Origin: Patiria miniata | Lineage: Eukaryota > Echinodermata > Asteroidea > Valvatida > Asterinidae | Length of the DNA: 64,000 nt | Assembly: GCF_015706575.1 (NCBI RefSeq) | Contig: NW_024037074.1 | Span: 3,968,001-4,032,000 of the forward strand | Direction of reading: 5' to 3' | Shown: positions 45,570 through 57,866 of the stretch, in pieces | Layout: the number at the start of each line of letters is the position of its first letter | How positions within the stretch are numbered: position 1 is the first letter of the stretch | Notes under the pieces: model-generated | Database searches by the model: none | The model's input: the letters and a program-made list of their open reading frames with translations, nothing else | What the model was told of the DNA's origin: nothing | Position numbers and translations under genes: made by a program

Positions 45570-46500
45570 GTTGTTTTAGTTGTGACAGATGTTGTTGCAA
45601 TTATGATGGCTGCCAATGCAGTGGCTGTTGTGATTGTTGTAACTCTTGTTGACGGTGTAATGGATTCCCCCTTCTAGCTGATGTTATGGTTCTGCATTGA
45701 TGTTTTGGCTGTGACTGATGTTGCAATTGTGATGGCTCCCAATGTTGTGGCTATTGCGATGGTTGCTTCTCTTGTTGATGGTGTAATGTTTCCCTCTTGG
45801 GCCTATAGCTTATGTGATGGTTATATATTGATGTTTTGTTTGTGACTGATGTTGTTGCAAGATGTTGTGGCGATTGCGATTGTTGTCACTCTCGCTGATG
45901 TTGTAATGTTTTCCCCTTATAGCTTATGTGATGGTTTTATATTGATGTTTTGGTTGTGACTGATGTTGTTGCAATTGTGATGGTTCCCGATGTTGTGGTT
46001 ATTGTGATGGTTGCTTCTCTTGATGATGGTGTAATGTTGCCCCCTTGCAGCTAATGTGATGGTTCCATATTGATGTTTTGGTTGTGACTTATGTTGTTGC
46101 AATTGTGATGGTTCCCCATGTTGTGTCTATTGTGATGGTTGCTTCTCTTGTTGATGGTGTAAAGTTGCCCCCTTGCAGCTGATGTGATGGTTCTATATTG
46201 ATGTTTTGGTTGTGACTGATGTTGTTGCAATTGTGATGGTTCCCCATGTTGTGGCTATTGTGATGGTTGCTTTTCTTGTTGATGGTGTAATGTTGCCCCC
46301 TTGAAGCTGATGTGATGGTTCGATATTGATGTTTTGGTTGTGACTGATGTTGTTGCAATTGTGATGGTTCCCAATGTTGTGGTTGTTGTGATTGTTGTTA
46401 CTCTTGCTGATGGTGTAATGTTTCTCCATTAATAGCTTATGTGATGGTTTTATTTTGATGTTTTGGTTGTTGCTGCTGTTGTGGTTGCAGTTGAGATTGC
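45570..46500 (+). repeat. 128-base minisatellite, about seven units
   Basis: The landmark GATGTTTTGG(T)TGTGACTGATG recurs at about 45,570, 45,699, 45,830, 45,944, 46,072, 46,200, 46,328 and 46,457. That gives a period of 128-129 bases in the right half and looser spacing (114-131) at the left. Since 128 is not a multiple of three, the Asn/His-rich minus-strand ORFs (45,917-46,660) change register from unit to unit and are not conserved coding sequence. Confidence 0.9.
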
Positions 46501-47967
46501 TATTCTTGTTGCTCTTGCAGGTGGTCATGCTGTAATTTTGCTGCTGCTGCAGTTTTTTCTGGTGATATTCCGGTACGTTTTGGTTTAATAACCTGGATCT
46601 TTGTTGTATCCATATTGCTGCTGTGGTAACTGTGCCTGATGTTGCTATTGTTGCAGGCAAACGTGTTAATGTTGTCTTTGTCGCCTCGTCGTCACATCCT
46701 CATGCGTTTCCTTCAATGTGTTTCATTCAATCCCGTACCCGTCACTCAAATATGTCAAGCTCATTTTGAAGTTGTTTTGACAACGAGCTATACATGTGCA
46801 GTCATACCGACTAATTCCCTTAAACTAATGATATCATCATCAGCCATAACACGCGCAAACATTTTTTTAAAGTCTCCATTCATTATAGTTCGTGTATTCC
46901 GACTCTCTGGCGTCGTCTGGAGCCTAATCGAACCTCCATGCCTGTGTTGTCCATTACATGAACCTTTTCCGTTGGCAGCTCTCAGAAAAAAAAAAAATAG
47001 AAAGAAAACATCGTCCGTCAGTTCCCGCGTCATTTTTAATGAAACTTTGATTGATAATTAACCCTACAGCGACCGGAGATTGCTTTAGTCGTACATTGTC
47101 GTCGATTCTATAAACGGCCTGATAACAGACGCACACGCGCCGACACGTACCGGTTAATTGAGCCGATCTGACACTGCAAGAAGGAGAAAATTAGCTGAAT
47201 AAATTGAGACGAATTGAAAAGACTGACGTGCTGGGTGAAGATAAAAATCTAAAGATAAGTATTCTCTTCAAATGCAAGCCCTAGTACAGAGTTGGCATCG
47301 AGGTGGCATGTAGCCTGTCAAACTACAATTTCCTGTTTCCAACCATCTGATGTGGCATTCTTGAACCACACTGCGTCACATTCTGTCCAACAAAGTTATC
47401 TATAACTTGTCAAATTACAATAAGCTAAAATTTACTGACCTTTTTTTTTAAATTTCAGAAGTTGGCAGGACGCAATGTTTTGAGAATGTTGACTTGTTTC
47501 ATTGATGTCAACCTGAAAATATACATTTGGGATTGTAAGAAAGGAACATGGCATTTTAGTAATTTTTCAAAACTTTGAGGGATTTTTTTTTTGGGGGGGG
47601 GGGGTTACATATCTGACTTGTTGCCTTGTTGGAAAATCGCCCGCTAGATTTTAAGTCTACCCTCGTACTTTTCCCAGATATATTGAAATATGACTCCATG
47701 GTTCAGCAATTTGATCCTGGTCGTGATACAGGGCTTATGGGAGCAATTTTCGACGTCAAAGATGCACAAATGCAACCCTCCGTATTCCTTTGAGTGGAAA
47801 GTAAGATCTGATGTGATATCGTGAGTGAAACATCTTCGTCAAGGAAGATTGAACATGTCCCCGTTAAAGTGTCAAGGGTTAAAAGGAAACTTGCAAAAGC
47901 AAGAAAGAAATCTTGAAGTGAGTACAAAGTCTGAAGACAACCGAGACCGCTCTCACTACCAGCAAGA
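46501..47967. other. Intergenic, no gene recognised
   Basis: Begins with decayed GTTGCTGCTGTTGTGG-like repeat edge. A G run lies at 47,593-47,604. ORF 46,639-47,061 lacks domains. Confidence 0.45.
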
Positions 47968-48434
47968 ATAGTTTTTGGTCACAAAAAAGTTGTGCAGGCA
48001 GATATCCTTCTCAAAAACTACTTAACATGAGTATTTTATCTTGATGGAACATATTAATTATACTCTTCTGTGTAATCAGTGAAAATGACATGGAAATCCG
48101 TTCATGCAAACCAGAGATCTAACAGATTGTAAAAGGCTATGGGTTTTCACCCATTCCAATGAGATTTACACAGTGATATCCGTGCATCAGATTGACACGG
48201 GCCTTTTCACTCTGATGTAAATTAACTGTGTAAATCCCATCCCATTGGAATGGGTGAAAAACCCGTAACCTTTTATAATCTGTCAGACTTCTGGTTTGCA
48301 CGAAGGGATTTCCATGGCACCGTTACTGAAGAGCATAATTAATATGCTCCATCAAGATGAAATACTCATGTTAGGTAGTTTTTGAGAAATAAAAGGATAT
48401 CTGCTTGCACAACTTTTTGTTGGGACACCCTGTA
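47968..48434. mobile_element. Mariner-like hairpin MITE
   Basis: Arms of about 200 bases (from AAGTTGTGCAGGCAGATATC at 47,988 to its inverse ending near 48,415) surround a short centre. The right terminus reads TGGGACACCCTGTATA, the inverse of CAGGGTGTCCCA, a terminal motif well known in Tc1/mariner elements, next to TA. The left terminus is eroded. No transposase ORF. Confidence 0.75.
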
Positions 48435-49690
48435 TATAAGATTAGCTCAATCTGGCCCATTAAATGAGCTCAATCTGGCCCATTGTGTAGGCCACATGCA
48501 TCAATAATTACTTCCTTTTCCGAATCAATTGGATCGAATTCTAGGCGGCTTGCCGGGCTTGCATTGTCTTGTTTTTCTCTCAAGTGGACAAATTGCCGGA
48601 ATGTTTTTCATTTTTTAATTAATCTCTCGGATGTTTTGTTTGGCAGGTCGTGGTGGACTTTGCTCCAACCTCTTGTACTTTCATTTCAGATTCCAGGAGA
48701 TATCGGCGAGAAGACGGCTGGCTAGCTACGCTGTGACGGCCAACCGAAACACGGCATAGTGTTGTTGCCGGACAGCCGGAGCGGAATGATCCACAACATA
48801 AAAGACTTGCGTGCGTGATGCAGACACGTATAGACGTATAGACAAACCAATAGCTGACCGTAGTGCATTTAGGTACAACAAAACAGCCCTTTATACTACA
48901 TTGAATTAATTAAGGTTTTTACCATATTCATTCTCTACTTGGTGCTAAAAATTGTGCAATCGAATGTATACAACCAAGGGTATTTTTTTTTAGCAAGCAT
49001 TGAGATACTTAAAGGCACGTTTGTGTCATTCAGTCATTCATGCTTCTCTTTTATCAAATTTGTTGAAGATGTCTTCGATGTAATTAAATTAATGTCTATT
49101 AACCACAACATACTTTCGTGTTCGTGAAACTAACGCACACGAGTGCATATTTACCTGAAATCGTGTATCTCCTATTGTCCCTCTTTTGTTTGTACTCTAA
49201 CTTTTTAGGAGGACCCCATATGTTTTGTACACGATCGTCAATTGTGGACCTTCGGGAATTGTGGACCCTATTGTCCCCTATTGTTCAAAAACCCTTTATG
49301 AAACAAACCCATCAGCACCAGTGGTTGGGCAACTTCGTGCATCTATATTTTTCTTTTTTGTTCTCACATCTTAATTTTAGGAACAAACGTCTAAGCAGCG
49401 TAAAACATGTTTTGTTTGACTGAAAAGCGATAGGGAGATCGAGTATGCACGAATGCAACGACTAAACGTTAACCTCTGAAATCCAACTCGCCCTCCCGAG
49501 GCCATTTAAAGTTGGATGCCCGGCGAAATGCCGTCACATTTCGCGAAGACACGCATGCAAATTCACTCTGTCAAAAATACCACTCTTCAAATAGTCGTTT
49601 CGCTCACAGGTTTCAGTAGGATGTTTTGTCTCTATCTCCTGGTTCTTAATCCTGCACGAGTCCCTTATTAACCTCGCTCGCTGATAGGAG
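48435..49690. other. Intergenic; possible old 175-base duplication
   Basis: The stretch from about 49,126 and that from about 49,300 show weak collinear similarity (AAAC-AAC, CACGAG/CACCAG, TTTTTAGGA/ATTTTAGGA). The ORF spanning them (49,118-49,423) has no recognisable content. Confidence 0.3.
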
Positions 49691-49696
49691 ACTTTA

Positions 49697-49936
49697 GGGA
49701 GGTTTCGCAAGCGAACGGATACGCTTACACTTACGTTTAGCTATCCGTATCCGTTTTTTACTTACGTCTAGCGAGCGAGATATGCGTGTCGTCTGCACGT
49801 TTAGCGGATAGTGAGTGGCGTATGACGTCATACGTGCAGACGACATGCATATCTCGCTCGCTACACGTAAGTAAAAAACGGATACGGATAGCTAAACGTA
49901 AGTGTAAGCGTATCCGTTCGCTTGCGAAACCTCCCT
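49697..49936. mobile_element. Near-perfect hairpin MITE (very young)
   Basis: The left arm (about 107 bases) opens AGGGAGGTTTCGCAAGCGAA and contains ACGGATACGCTTACACTTAC. The right arm is its inverse with only about three differences, closing CGCTTGCGAAACCTCCCT. The loop is about 27 bases and holds the palindrome GTATGACGTCATAC. TTT borders both ends, a possible 3-base target duplication. No ORF. Confidence 0.9.
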
Positions 49937-51352
49937 TTTAAGACAGCAAGACGCAATTACATAGGCCCTATAGCGCGCCTAATGGATCCTGAGACATTTC
50001 TTGAGAAATTCAGTTTGCGAGGAGAAGTTTTCAGGCGGCAAGAGATGCCTCCATTGATATCCGTCATTTAAAGGTACATTGGATGATTTGCCGTTTGTGC
50101 ATTTTCTTTTCCTGTAAAGCAATGAAGTCATTGGTAGTTATCTGTCGAAGTTTAGCTCAGTGGTGGCGTTACAAAACTTCAGAAAACAGAGAAAACATAT
50201 GGACTATATTTTGGGTCTCATAACCGGATTCCGTTGCTAAAGCAAGTAAAAACGAGTGTGCCAGCGGCCACACCTTTTAAAAACCTTCATTGATTGTTTT
50301 CTTTTGTGTCAAAGCCTTTTCTGGCCGAACAATTCGGGCGATTCACAAAGCAGTACGACACCAACAGTTTGCCAAGGAGAGCCTATTTCCAAGTTTACGA
50401 TCGACAAAACATGGCCTATTTGAATGATTGTCAGTAGGCCTAGACAACTTGAGCTAAGTTGTTAAAGATTGGGGCATAGCGTTCTGCCGGCTTACAAAAA
50501 GAACATCATATTGATAAAGAGAAAAGAAAAGGGCAAACAGGTACTCGATTCACACGCTTAGGGCCTACAAAACCGACCGGAAAAACTAACAATTTGTCGA
50601 CCATCTCCCACAATGCAATGGGAAAAATGAACTTTCCATGGCAAACTCTTGGTGGCGCACTGCATTTTGAATCGCCCGAATTTCACAGGGTATTTGGGAG
50701 TAAAGCTTTTCTTGAGTTTGAACAAGGTGTTTCTCACTTAATCGGCAGGTACTTTTCTGGGCTTGAGTGACCTTTAAGACGCTTGGTGGCAGCAAACACA
50801 CCGGTCCTTTGTTATTGTTTTAATCATTTTGAACATGCGCACTTTAGTTTAAACATGACGCTATGAAATAACATGAAATAATTAAAGAAGGCTGGTATAG
50901 TTTCTAGTGCGTCTGAATAGTTTCCATATTTGCCTTGACAAGGGGAAGGGGAAGGGGAAGAACACGAGAAAGATGAAGGTTTTTGCCCTTCATCGATAAA
51001 CTACGTATATACTCAGTGTGTTTAGCTCCCGAGTGAAAGTGGGAAATAAGAGTGAAACGACGCGAATCTGCGAAACTCGCTTTCACCACTGAATGTGGTA
51101 TTAGAACTTTCTTAATCATTTACTTTTTTTCGTTAGACGGCCATTTTGAATCGAAAACGAAGCAAACCCTGCAAATTCTTTTAAGGAATGAAAAAAACTG
51201 TAGGGCCTAAAAGACACATAATATCGTTATTTATATAAGGCTGTCACGTAGTAAAAATAAATCGGCGCATTGTATGCTTTCGGTAAAAGAGTACCCGGAT
51301 GATCATACAATATCATTTAAGATATTGCTTAGACATCCGGATATTAAACAAT
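49937..51352. other. Intergenic; repeat L, inverted pair, B fragment
   Basis: Repeat L copy 2 is at 50,183-50,265. GGGCGATTCACAAAGCAGTA at 50,337 is answered by inverted TGCATTTTGAATCGCCC near 50,661-50,677, suggesting another foldback element. A family B arm lies at 50,768-50,850. (GGGGAA)n occurs near 50,940-50,960. Confidence 0.5.
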
Positions 51353-51881
51353 TTAAAGGGCCACTAGGTCCTGAAATCCCTGAAAATTTCATGTTTTGGA
51401 TTGTTTACTTAGCCTATTTCAAACATCTAGTTGAAAGGAAACCAACCTAATGTCTTACCGTTCCCGAGAAAAAAACGAACAAAAAACACGGTTGTTTACA
51501 TCGGATGCGACTGAGTACAAATACGTTTTTCGTGTCGTTCTCATGCAATGTAAGACACATTGTGTGTCTCGGGAAAAGTGGTGACCAATCACCAATGCAA
51601 AAAAATATGGTTTCTTCAACAACCGCAAAAGGCGAACACTTTACGAATGAAATCACAACTAGCATCAAAACAGCTCGAATTTATGGGGTGGCCAAAGTGG
51701 ACCCCGAAATTTGTTTTCGCACGCATATTACAGGAATAACTTAAAAACGCCCAGTTTTTGAGAGGATAGTTGTGTGGATGGGTATATCGTACTTTTAAAT
51801 GTTCTTTCCGATTAACATCATCTCGTTCTAAGCGCGCTTTGTAGCCCAATTGGGCTGTTCCAGGACCCAGTGTCCCTTTAA
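51353..51881. mobile_element. TTAA-bounded MITE, family T3
   Basis: Opens TTAAAGGGCCACTAGGTCCT and closes with the inverse, CAGGACCCAGTGTCCCTTTA then A. TTAA lies at both ends and the inverted termini are about 20 bases. Size is 529 bases. Internal ORFs on both strands are short and unsupported. Only one copy is seen in this window. Confidence 0.75.
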
Positions 51882-52825
51882 TAAAAACTTACCATTACCC
51901 ACCCCCCCTTCATGCCGTTTTTTTTCCTTCAGAACTCCCATATTATTTCATATCCCAATGCAGAAGCATGTTCGTTCTCACTGTTGAATGCGCTGTCAGC
52001 CGGCAAGACACGAATAGATACGGTCGGGACTAGGCATATTCCTTATGTGCAAACACGGGAAGTACTTAATCGGTCCGTGTTTTATATCACAGCAGAATTG
52101 ATCCTGGAAATGCAACCTCCACCCACCCCCGGTCCTTACCTTTAAAGTGTCCATGAAGTGAAGTTTTCTTAGTGTTGGGGTCTGGGGATTTCCCAGTCAG
52201 GTAACTTTTGAGCATTATTTGCACATGACATTTTGACCAAGGTGAATTTATACAAAACGTTTCCTCCACGACACTCCCGTCGGCCGGAAGTGGCTTACAT
52301 TGTATACAATTGTATACATTTGTATACATTTGTATACATTGGTCTTTGCACTTGCAAAGTATTGTTTTCGGAGACACTTCCCACGCTTGACCCCTGCAGC
52401 TCGGAAGCAAGGCCTGTTTGCTGCGATGGCCCCTTGTGGAATAACCTAGCTATCTGACGTTTCTGGTATTTTGGGGCCAACTTTAAGACGTCAGGGTAAG
52501 ACTTATATGCTTGTTATCAATTCGTACTGAAAGTCTTGCTTTATTTGCTGTTTAAGTTGTTGACTTTCAGCGTGTGAAATGTATACGCTGCAGATAACTT
52601 TAAACAAGTATTTTTCTGTTTCTTTGTAGGGGTTTTTGTTTTTGTTTACTTCTTGTGATTGTAAGCTACTCCTCATACTGGATGTCACCGCAATAATCCT
52701 CAACTAATTGAGAGTAAATCCAGGAGAAGTGTCCTATCCAGTGATGGTTCAGTGAGCCTCCTATACCCTCTTAACTGGTGGACGGATCTCCCCTCCCCCC
52801 CCCTGACAAATACAGCAAGAATATA
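51882..52825. other. Intergenic; TTGTATACAT tandem at 52,300-52,340
   Basis: Four units of about 10 bases (TTGTATACAT). A C run lies at 52,795-52,803. Nothing coding recognised. Confidence 0.5.
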
Positions 52826-53380
52826 TTTTGTGCAATTTCTACTCCTCTTAAATAACAAAAACCTATTTGACATTCCTTTTTTGGTTTTATTTTAGTGAAA
52901 AGTGCACTTCTTTATAGATTTACAATTTTCAATGCTTTGCAGGACAAGTAAGGGCGCTGTTGCTGTGATATCATTTCAGAAAGACACGGTTCACGTTAGG
53001 GTTTTTTGTTCAAATTGTGAACCCAAAAATTTGCTCATTGAAAAAATCTGTGATAAAATTTTGCCAATTGGCTTACTGCAATGTACCGACATAACGAATC
53101 ACCAAAGAAAAGACAGTTTACTGCAGCAACATATCGGAAATTCTGACATCTTTGTGGTGCTGAAATAACTGTAACCTATGAGGTTTCTGCTTGAACTGAC
53201 ATCACACTTTTGCTCGTAATATGGAAAATTGCATAAGCATAAAAACCTTAGTAAAAAGGCGCCAAAATACCCCTGAAAATGGCAAAACAAAAATTAAAAA
53301 TAAGAGTAATAGACGGGACACAAAGGTGCATTTGCAAGGATTGCATTAACAAAAAATACATTGCATAACGGACCCTTTAA
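52826..53380 (+). mobile_element. TTAA MITE, family T2, copy 2 (left end degraded)
   Basis: Body matches 29,150-29,712. The right terminus GCATAACGGACCCTTTAA is intact and is the inverse of the left terminus of copy 1 (TTAAAGGGTCC). The left terminus is not recognisable. Confidence 0.75.
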
Positions 53381-54599
53381 AATACGGGAAAATCGCATAC
53401 AGAAGAGCCAATTTGACCGAAAGCTGAACAACACGACGATATTTGAGCCACACATTAGTGCGATGAAAATGCCATGCCGACGTTTGACTTGTACCACGGC
53501 TGTTTCTGTTTAGTTTAGTCTTTCAAGAGAATGGATATTCCATTAAAGGAAGTGTAAGATTTTATCAGCAAACAGCCGCTGTCCATTCTTCATTTTGCAA
53601 ATAACAAACCCGATGTCGTTTTTGTTTTGTCTGCACTGACATTTCCAGTTTAAAATTCTCAAAACATTTCAGCCTCAGCCTTTTTATTTTTGGCCGTATA
53701 TTAAACGCAACGCGTGCGTGTCCGATTCCGGAATTTACGAAGAGGTGGGAGGGCACATCCAAAGACTGAAATCTTTCCAAACGACGTGCTTTCCGTCTCC
53801 CCCACAAACACTTGAGAACATCCTAAGTGTCTCGAGGGTTATTCACCCGAATCGGCCAGCCTTGCCAGTGCTGGTATGCGATTCGTATTGCCGGCCTGTC
53901 CTCCGTTTTTTGGTTATAAATGATGTCAGTTTGGTGTGGAGCGTGCTAAATGACCGCGAAAGCACACATCGGCGAGGGGGGCAAGGCGACGGGTGAGAGC
54001 CCCGAGTAAACGCCCCTGCCCGGGCGCGGGCGAGTCGTGAGACTGTCGTCCCCGTTATTTGTTCCGCCACTCTCGGCCCGGTATTGACTTGAGCAGAGAT
54101 TCCACGATGACAAATTAGGTTCGTTGTATCGATTCCCGTGTCCAGTTTTTTTGCTCTAAGCGGAAGGAGTTGGGCAAATTGCAACTAAAAATAAAGCAAG
54201 GTCGAAAAAAAACATCAGCAAAAAGAAACGAAGACAGTAGAGGAAACAGAGAGCGTGCCTGCAGCTCCAATTTGTTGCTGTTACACTAATTGATTTTGTT
54301 CTTCACTTTGTAAAAAAAAACCCGCAAGACCTTCTTTTTTAACTGACAAAACATCGCTTTCGGCCATTCGACTAACAACGGCCGGTCAATTTATTACTGC
54401 ATTTCACACAACGGTTCAACATTAAGATCCAGCCAGAGCCACATTGTCTGCCCAACATGTAGCCAACCATGTCAAATGTGTCAGCAAACTTGGGGAGCAT
54501 TTCGAACTTGTGTTTAACCAGACAGCTTACTAGGAGACAACTAACTGGCCAGTGAGCCACTACACGGCAGCTACAGAAATGAGTCCGTCAACCGAATAA
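53381..54599. other. Intergenic; CpG-rich block at about 53,830-54,110
   Basis: GC- and CpG-rich non-repeat DNA with overlapping ORFs on both strands (53,718-53,996; 53,843-54,184) but no domain. It could be regulatory; unresolved. Confidence 0.4.
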
Positions 54600-54930
54600 T
54601 TCCAGCCAGTCACAACAGACCCTCACACATGGATATTCCGTAAGCCACTCTGGAAGCTACACCAGTGGCCACTCTTAAAGCCACTTTAAAAGAGTTACTT
54701 TGTAAGCCATGATGCAAAGCGCCCTGCAAGCCACGCTGCAGGCAAGACCCTCCACGAGCCACTTCGGAAGCCACTCCGCAAGCCACTTTGCAGGACAATA
54801 CCGGGAGCCAATCCGCACATTACTCTAAAACCCGCTCTGCAAGCTATCTGAAAGCCTCCTCGCAAGCCATTGTGAAAGCCACTCCGCAATCCCGCTGCTA
54901 AGTCAATCCAAGTGACTCGGCAAATCGCTA
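54600..54930 (-). repeat. Degenerate short tandem repeat (GCAAGCCACTC-type)
   Basis: Units of roughly 14-16 bases centred on AAGCCACT(C/T)(T/C)G are repeated with much drift across about 300 bases. Gly/Ala-rich minus-strand ORFs here are by-products. Confidence 0.75.
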
Positions 54931-55896
54931 CAGGTCACTTGGCACGACAGCCTTTCAATCCCAGCCGACCTGCCAACCAAGCACCTTTCTTTTGACAACT
55001 CCCCCGACAGTCAATGCACGTCATGATTGATATCCCTTTTAACCAAGAAGCTGGCGCGTCTGGTCACTCGCGAAGTTAACTGAGCCTCATATAATGAACT
55101 ATTCCATCAAAATCTGACAATTTAAGTCAAGAATGAAGAGAAAACAAAAGCCCCCGAGAGTTTCTCTCAACAGACCAATCATGATTTCCGAATACTACCT
55201 TATTGGGGCAAAGTCACGGTAAACATCTTTCGTTAGAGCTGTTTGATATCTAAAAGCAATATTACTTTTTGGTTCCCTCGAGGTCAAGACAGGTTGAAGT
55301 TGCATGTGTTAATAGAAACTGAATGCTCCATTCTTCAGGCGACAACAAGTGTTCAATACAGTATCTCGAATGATCTGTAACATCAGTGCGCTCACCTCGG
55401 CGAAAGCGTTATGCCCGATTCAACATATAGCTTTGTAAATCACGGAGACAGTTCGGGGAATAAAGGTGAAAGTTCGTCCACCTGACACATTATTTTGCCA
55501 GACAAAATAGCACAGACGTTATTCGTATACGTGCGTATCACAACAAGAAGTTCACGGAAACCAAGTAAATTGCTAAAATGGGAATATGTCACTTGCCGGT
55601 TTTAACTTAAAACTGGCGTTCAACTGAAACTATTAACAATTCTTGAGGCTTGTGCATCCGACACTGTGTTACTTTCGCTTTTAGCTGGTAAACGACCAAA
55701 ACCAATTGATTTACCACCAAGCTCAAGCAAACGTCACTGGGTGGCCCTTTGGTCGGATGACGTGTATACATTTGTTTATGGTTATTGTTAGGTTATTAAT
55801 GTCGACTCATGGTGTCTGTCCTACTTTAGTCGCATTTCAAGAATACAAGGAGACTACCTGGAAAATGTGATACTGCATGGGCAAGATAGAACGATC
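54931..55896. other. Intergenic, no feature recognised
   Basis: No repeat or ORF of note. Confidence 0.4.
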
Positions 55897-56142
55897 CAGG
55901 GCCCAATTTCACGGCGCTGCTAAGCACAAAATTTGGCTTAGCACAAAAACAGTCTGCTTATAAAAGCAAGTTACCAGCCAAAACTCCATGTGATTTTCAT
56001 GCTAAAGCAAACAACAGCTGAATACTAATCACGAGCAATATACATCACGTGGAGTTTTGGATGGTAACCTGCTTTTATAAGCCAGACTTGTGTGTGCTAA
56101 GCAAATGTTTGTGCTTGGCAGCGCCGTGAAATTGGGGCCAGG
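55897..56142. mobile_element. Hairpin MITE family C, well-preserved copy
   Basis: The left arm CCCAATTTCACGGCGCTG, CTAAGCACAAAATTTGGC, GCTTAGCAC faces the inverted right arm ending TGGCAGCGCCGTGAAATTGG. CCAGG occurs immediately outside or at both ends (55,896-55,900 and 56,138-56,142), possibly part of a target duplication. A diverged copy is at 15,150-15,400. No coding capacity. Confidence 0.85.
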
Positions 56143-57865
56143 AGAAGAAGACCCAGAACAAGACTGATCGATAAAATCAAAGGGCTAACTGGATGATCAG
56201 GGTCTGAGGTATAAGCTCTTTGATTGCAGATCGTCTTCCATGGAAAAAAGCATTGTTGAGGTCACACGAGCTGCAAACAAACGGGACCGAACCAACCGAC
56301 CATTGTTGGGCTTAAATCGACTCAAATTGAGCACAGCACTCACGTTTGTGACGATGCGCGCAAATGATTCCACACTTGGTCGGCTCAAGTTCCTCGTCCT
56401 CATTTGCTTTTGTGCGATGTGAAAAAAGGAAACATTTGAACAATTTGTTCCCCTGACCCCTTTACTCTTGCTGTCTGCAAGAGGCACAATGCGAAAAAAA
56501 CCCTCCAATGTCTTCGGATGAAAAGCGCATTTGGGTGTGATTTCTTAACACACCAAGCCCGAGGACCCGGACCAAGCATCTCCAATTCCCTCTCGTTTGC
56601 CGCCACTCCGATCAGTGTACGTAACAACCACGTACGAAAATAATCACGAACAAATTGAAGACGGCGGGAGAAATTAAGGGGTTGAAATGGAGCCGTCAAC
56701 TTTATGAAAGGCGCGCGGGCCCGAGTACCCCCAGGCGCGGGTCCAACCGGCCGGCGCGGCGTACCAAATTTCATACCTTTTTGATTGGGAGCAGAAACGT
56801 GATACGTCGGCGCGGATATGGCATACCCTGTCCAGTGCCACCCAAAACCCGGGAATTTATTGCAAGGAGAAGTGCGCGCTACACAATAACTCTCCTGCGA
56901 GGGAAAAGAAGCGAAATCATAGTCCTCACCAACAGGTTTTTTTCTTTCTTCTTTATTTGGCCTGACACTGCCATCCCAGCATAATGTGTTTTGGTACATC
57001 GTATATTTTCTCTAGGTGTCTGAACTATCTCATTCAGTGCTCTGAAAAGGCCAAGGGCTCCGGTTTCAAAGCGCGTCAGAGCACGTTCTGAAGGGACGGG
57101 TCTGTTTCGCCCTCCTTATTTCCTGAAGCTAAGAGCGGAACACAGAGAGATGTCCACCTGAAGAGATGAACCTGGAAGAGACAGGGAGCGGGCATGTGGT
57201 GGACATTCATGCCATCAGGCAGATCCTCACAAAGAGCCTTACAATCATGACAGTCTCAGTGCAGTTTGGAATAATGGATCTGCGCTGCTGGATACAAATG
57301 CATGATTTCCTTGATCAACTGCCAATCCATATTCTTTCTTTTTTTCCTTCAACCTAAAAACTATTAAGACTCACGATACTCCGAAAAAAATGCTCAAGAT
57401 GGATTTTTTTTCTTCTCATAGCTCAAGAATCACAACAGTCGATGTGAGCCCCTGGCCATTCAATCAGCATCGAATGAACAAAAATAATTATCTAAAGGTT
57501 TTTCAACATACGCCAGGAAACGGTTGACATGCCAAATGAGCCCAAAATACAGGACATACCATTAATTCAGGCTGCTGAGGATCGTAGTCGGTTAACCTAT
57601 TTTTTTTTCTGGCCAATGATGAATGCAATTTTTCCGTTTCATTTGCAAAGCATTCATGATATATGCGAACATTCAAAAAAGAAACTGGTATCAACAACAA
57701 AGGACTTGAATAAAGACCACCCGTCATTCTAAAGTTAGCCTGAAAATCGCTGAGCTTAAGCGCAGTTTACTCGCTGTTCTGTTGGCGTATTGCCTCAAGC
57801 TCAAGTCGCACAGTGACAAGATGTGTAGGCACGTAGCCCCAGGCTTAAGTAACACCACTGCGCCT
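56143..57865. other. Intergenic; GC-rich ORFs not supported
   Basis: A 199-codon minus ORF (56,400-56,999) and an overlapping plus ORF (56,655-56,984) lie in a GC-rich patch. Neither has a signal peptide, helices, domain motifs or a conserved-looking composition. Either could hide an unrecognised exon. Confidence 0.35.
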
Positions 57866-57866
57866 G

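Noticed and set aside
45570..46500. CRISPR-like array
   Set aside because: Units of 128 bases are repeated without unique spacers, in a eukaryotic context.
45917..46660. Asn/His-rich minus-strand ORFs
   Set aside because: They follow a 128-base tandem repeat that shifts frame at each unit.
49118..49423. 101-codon ORF with an internal repeat, possible membrane peptide
   Set aside because: The hydrophobic stretches arise from T-rich DNA in a weak 175-base duplication; no start context or domain support.
56400..56999. 199-codon minus-strand ORF
   Set aside because: A GC-rich chance ORF; no motif, signal peptide or helix pattern, and a competing plus-strand ORF overlaps it.
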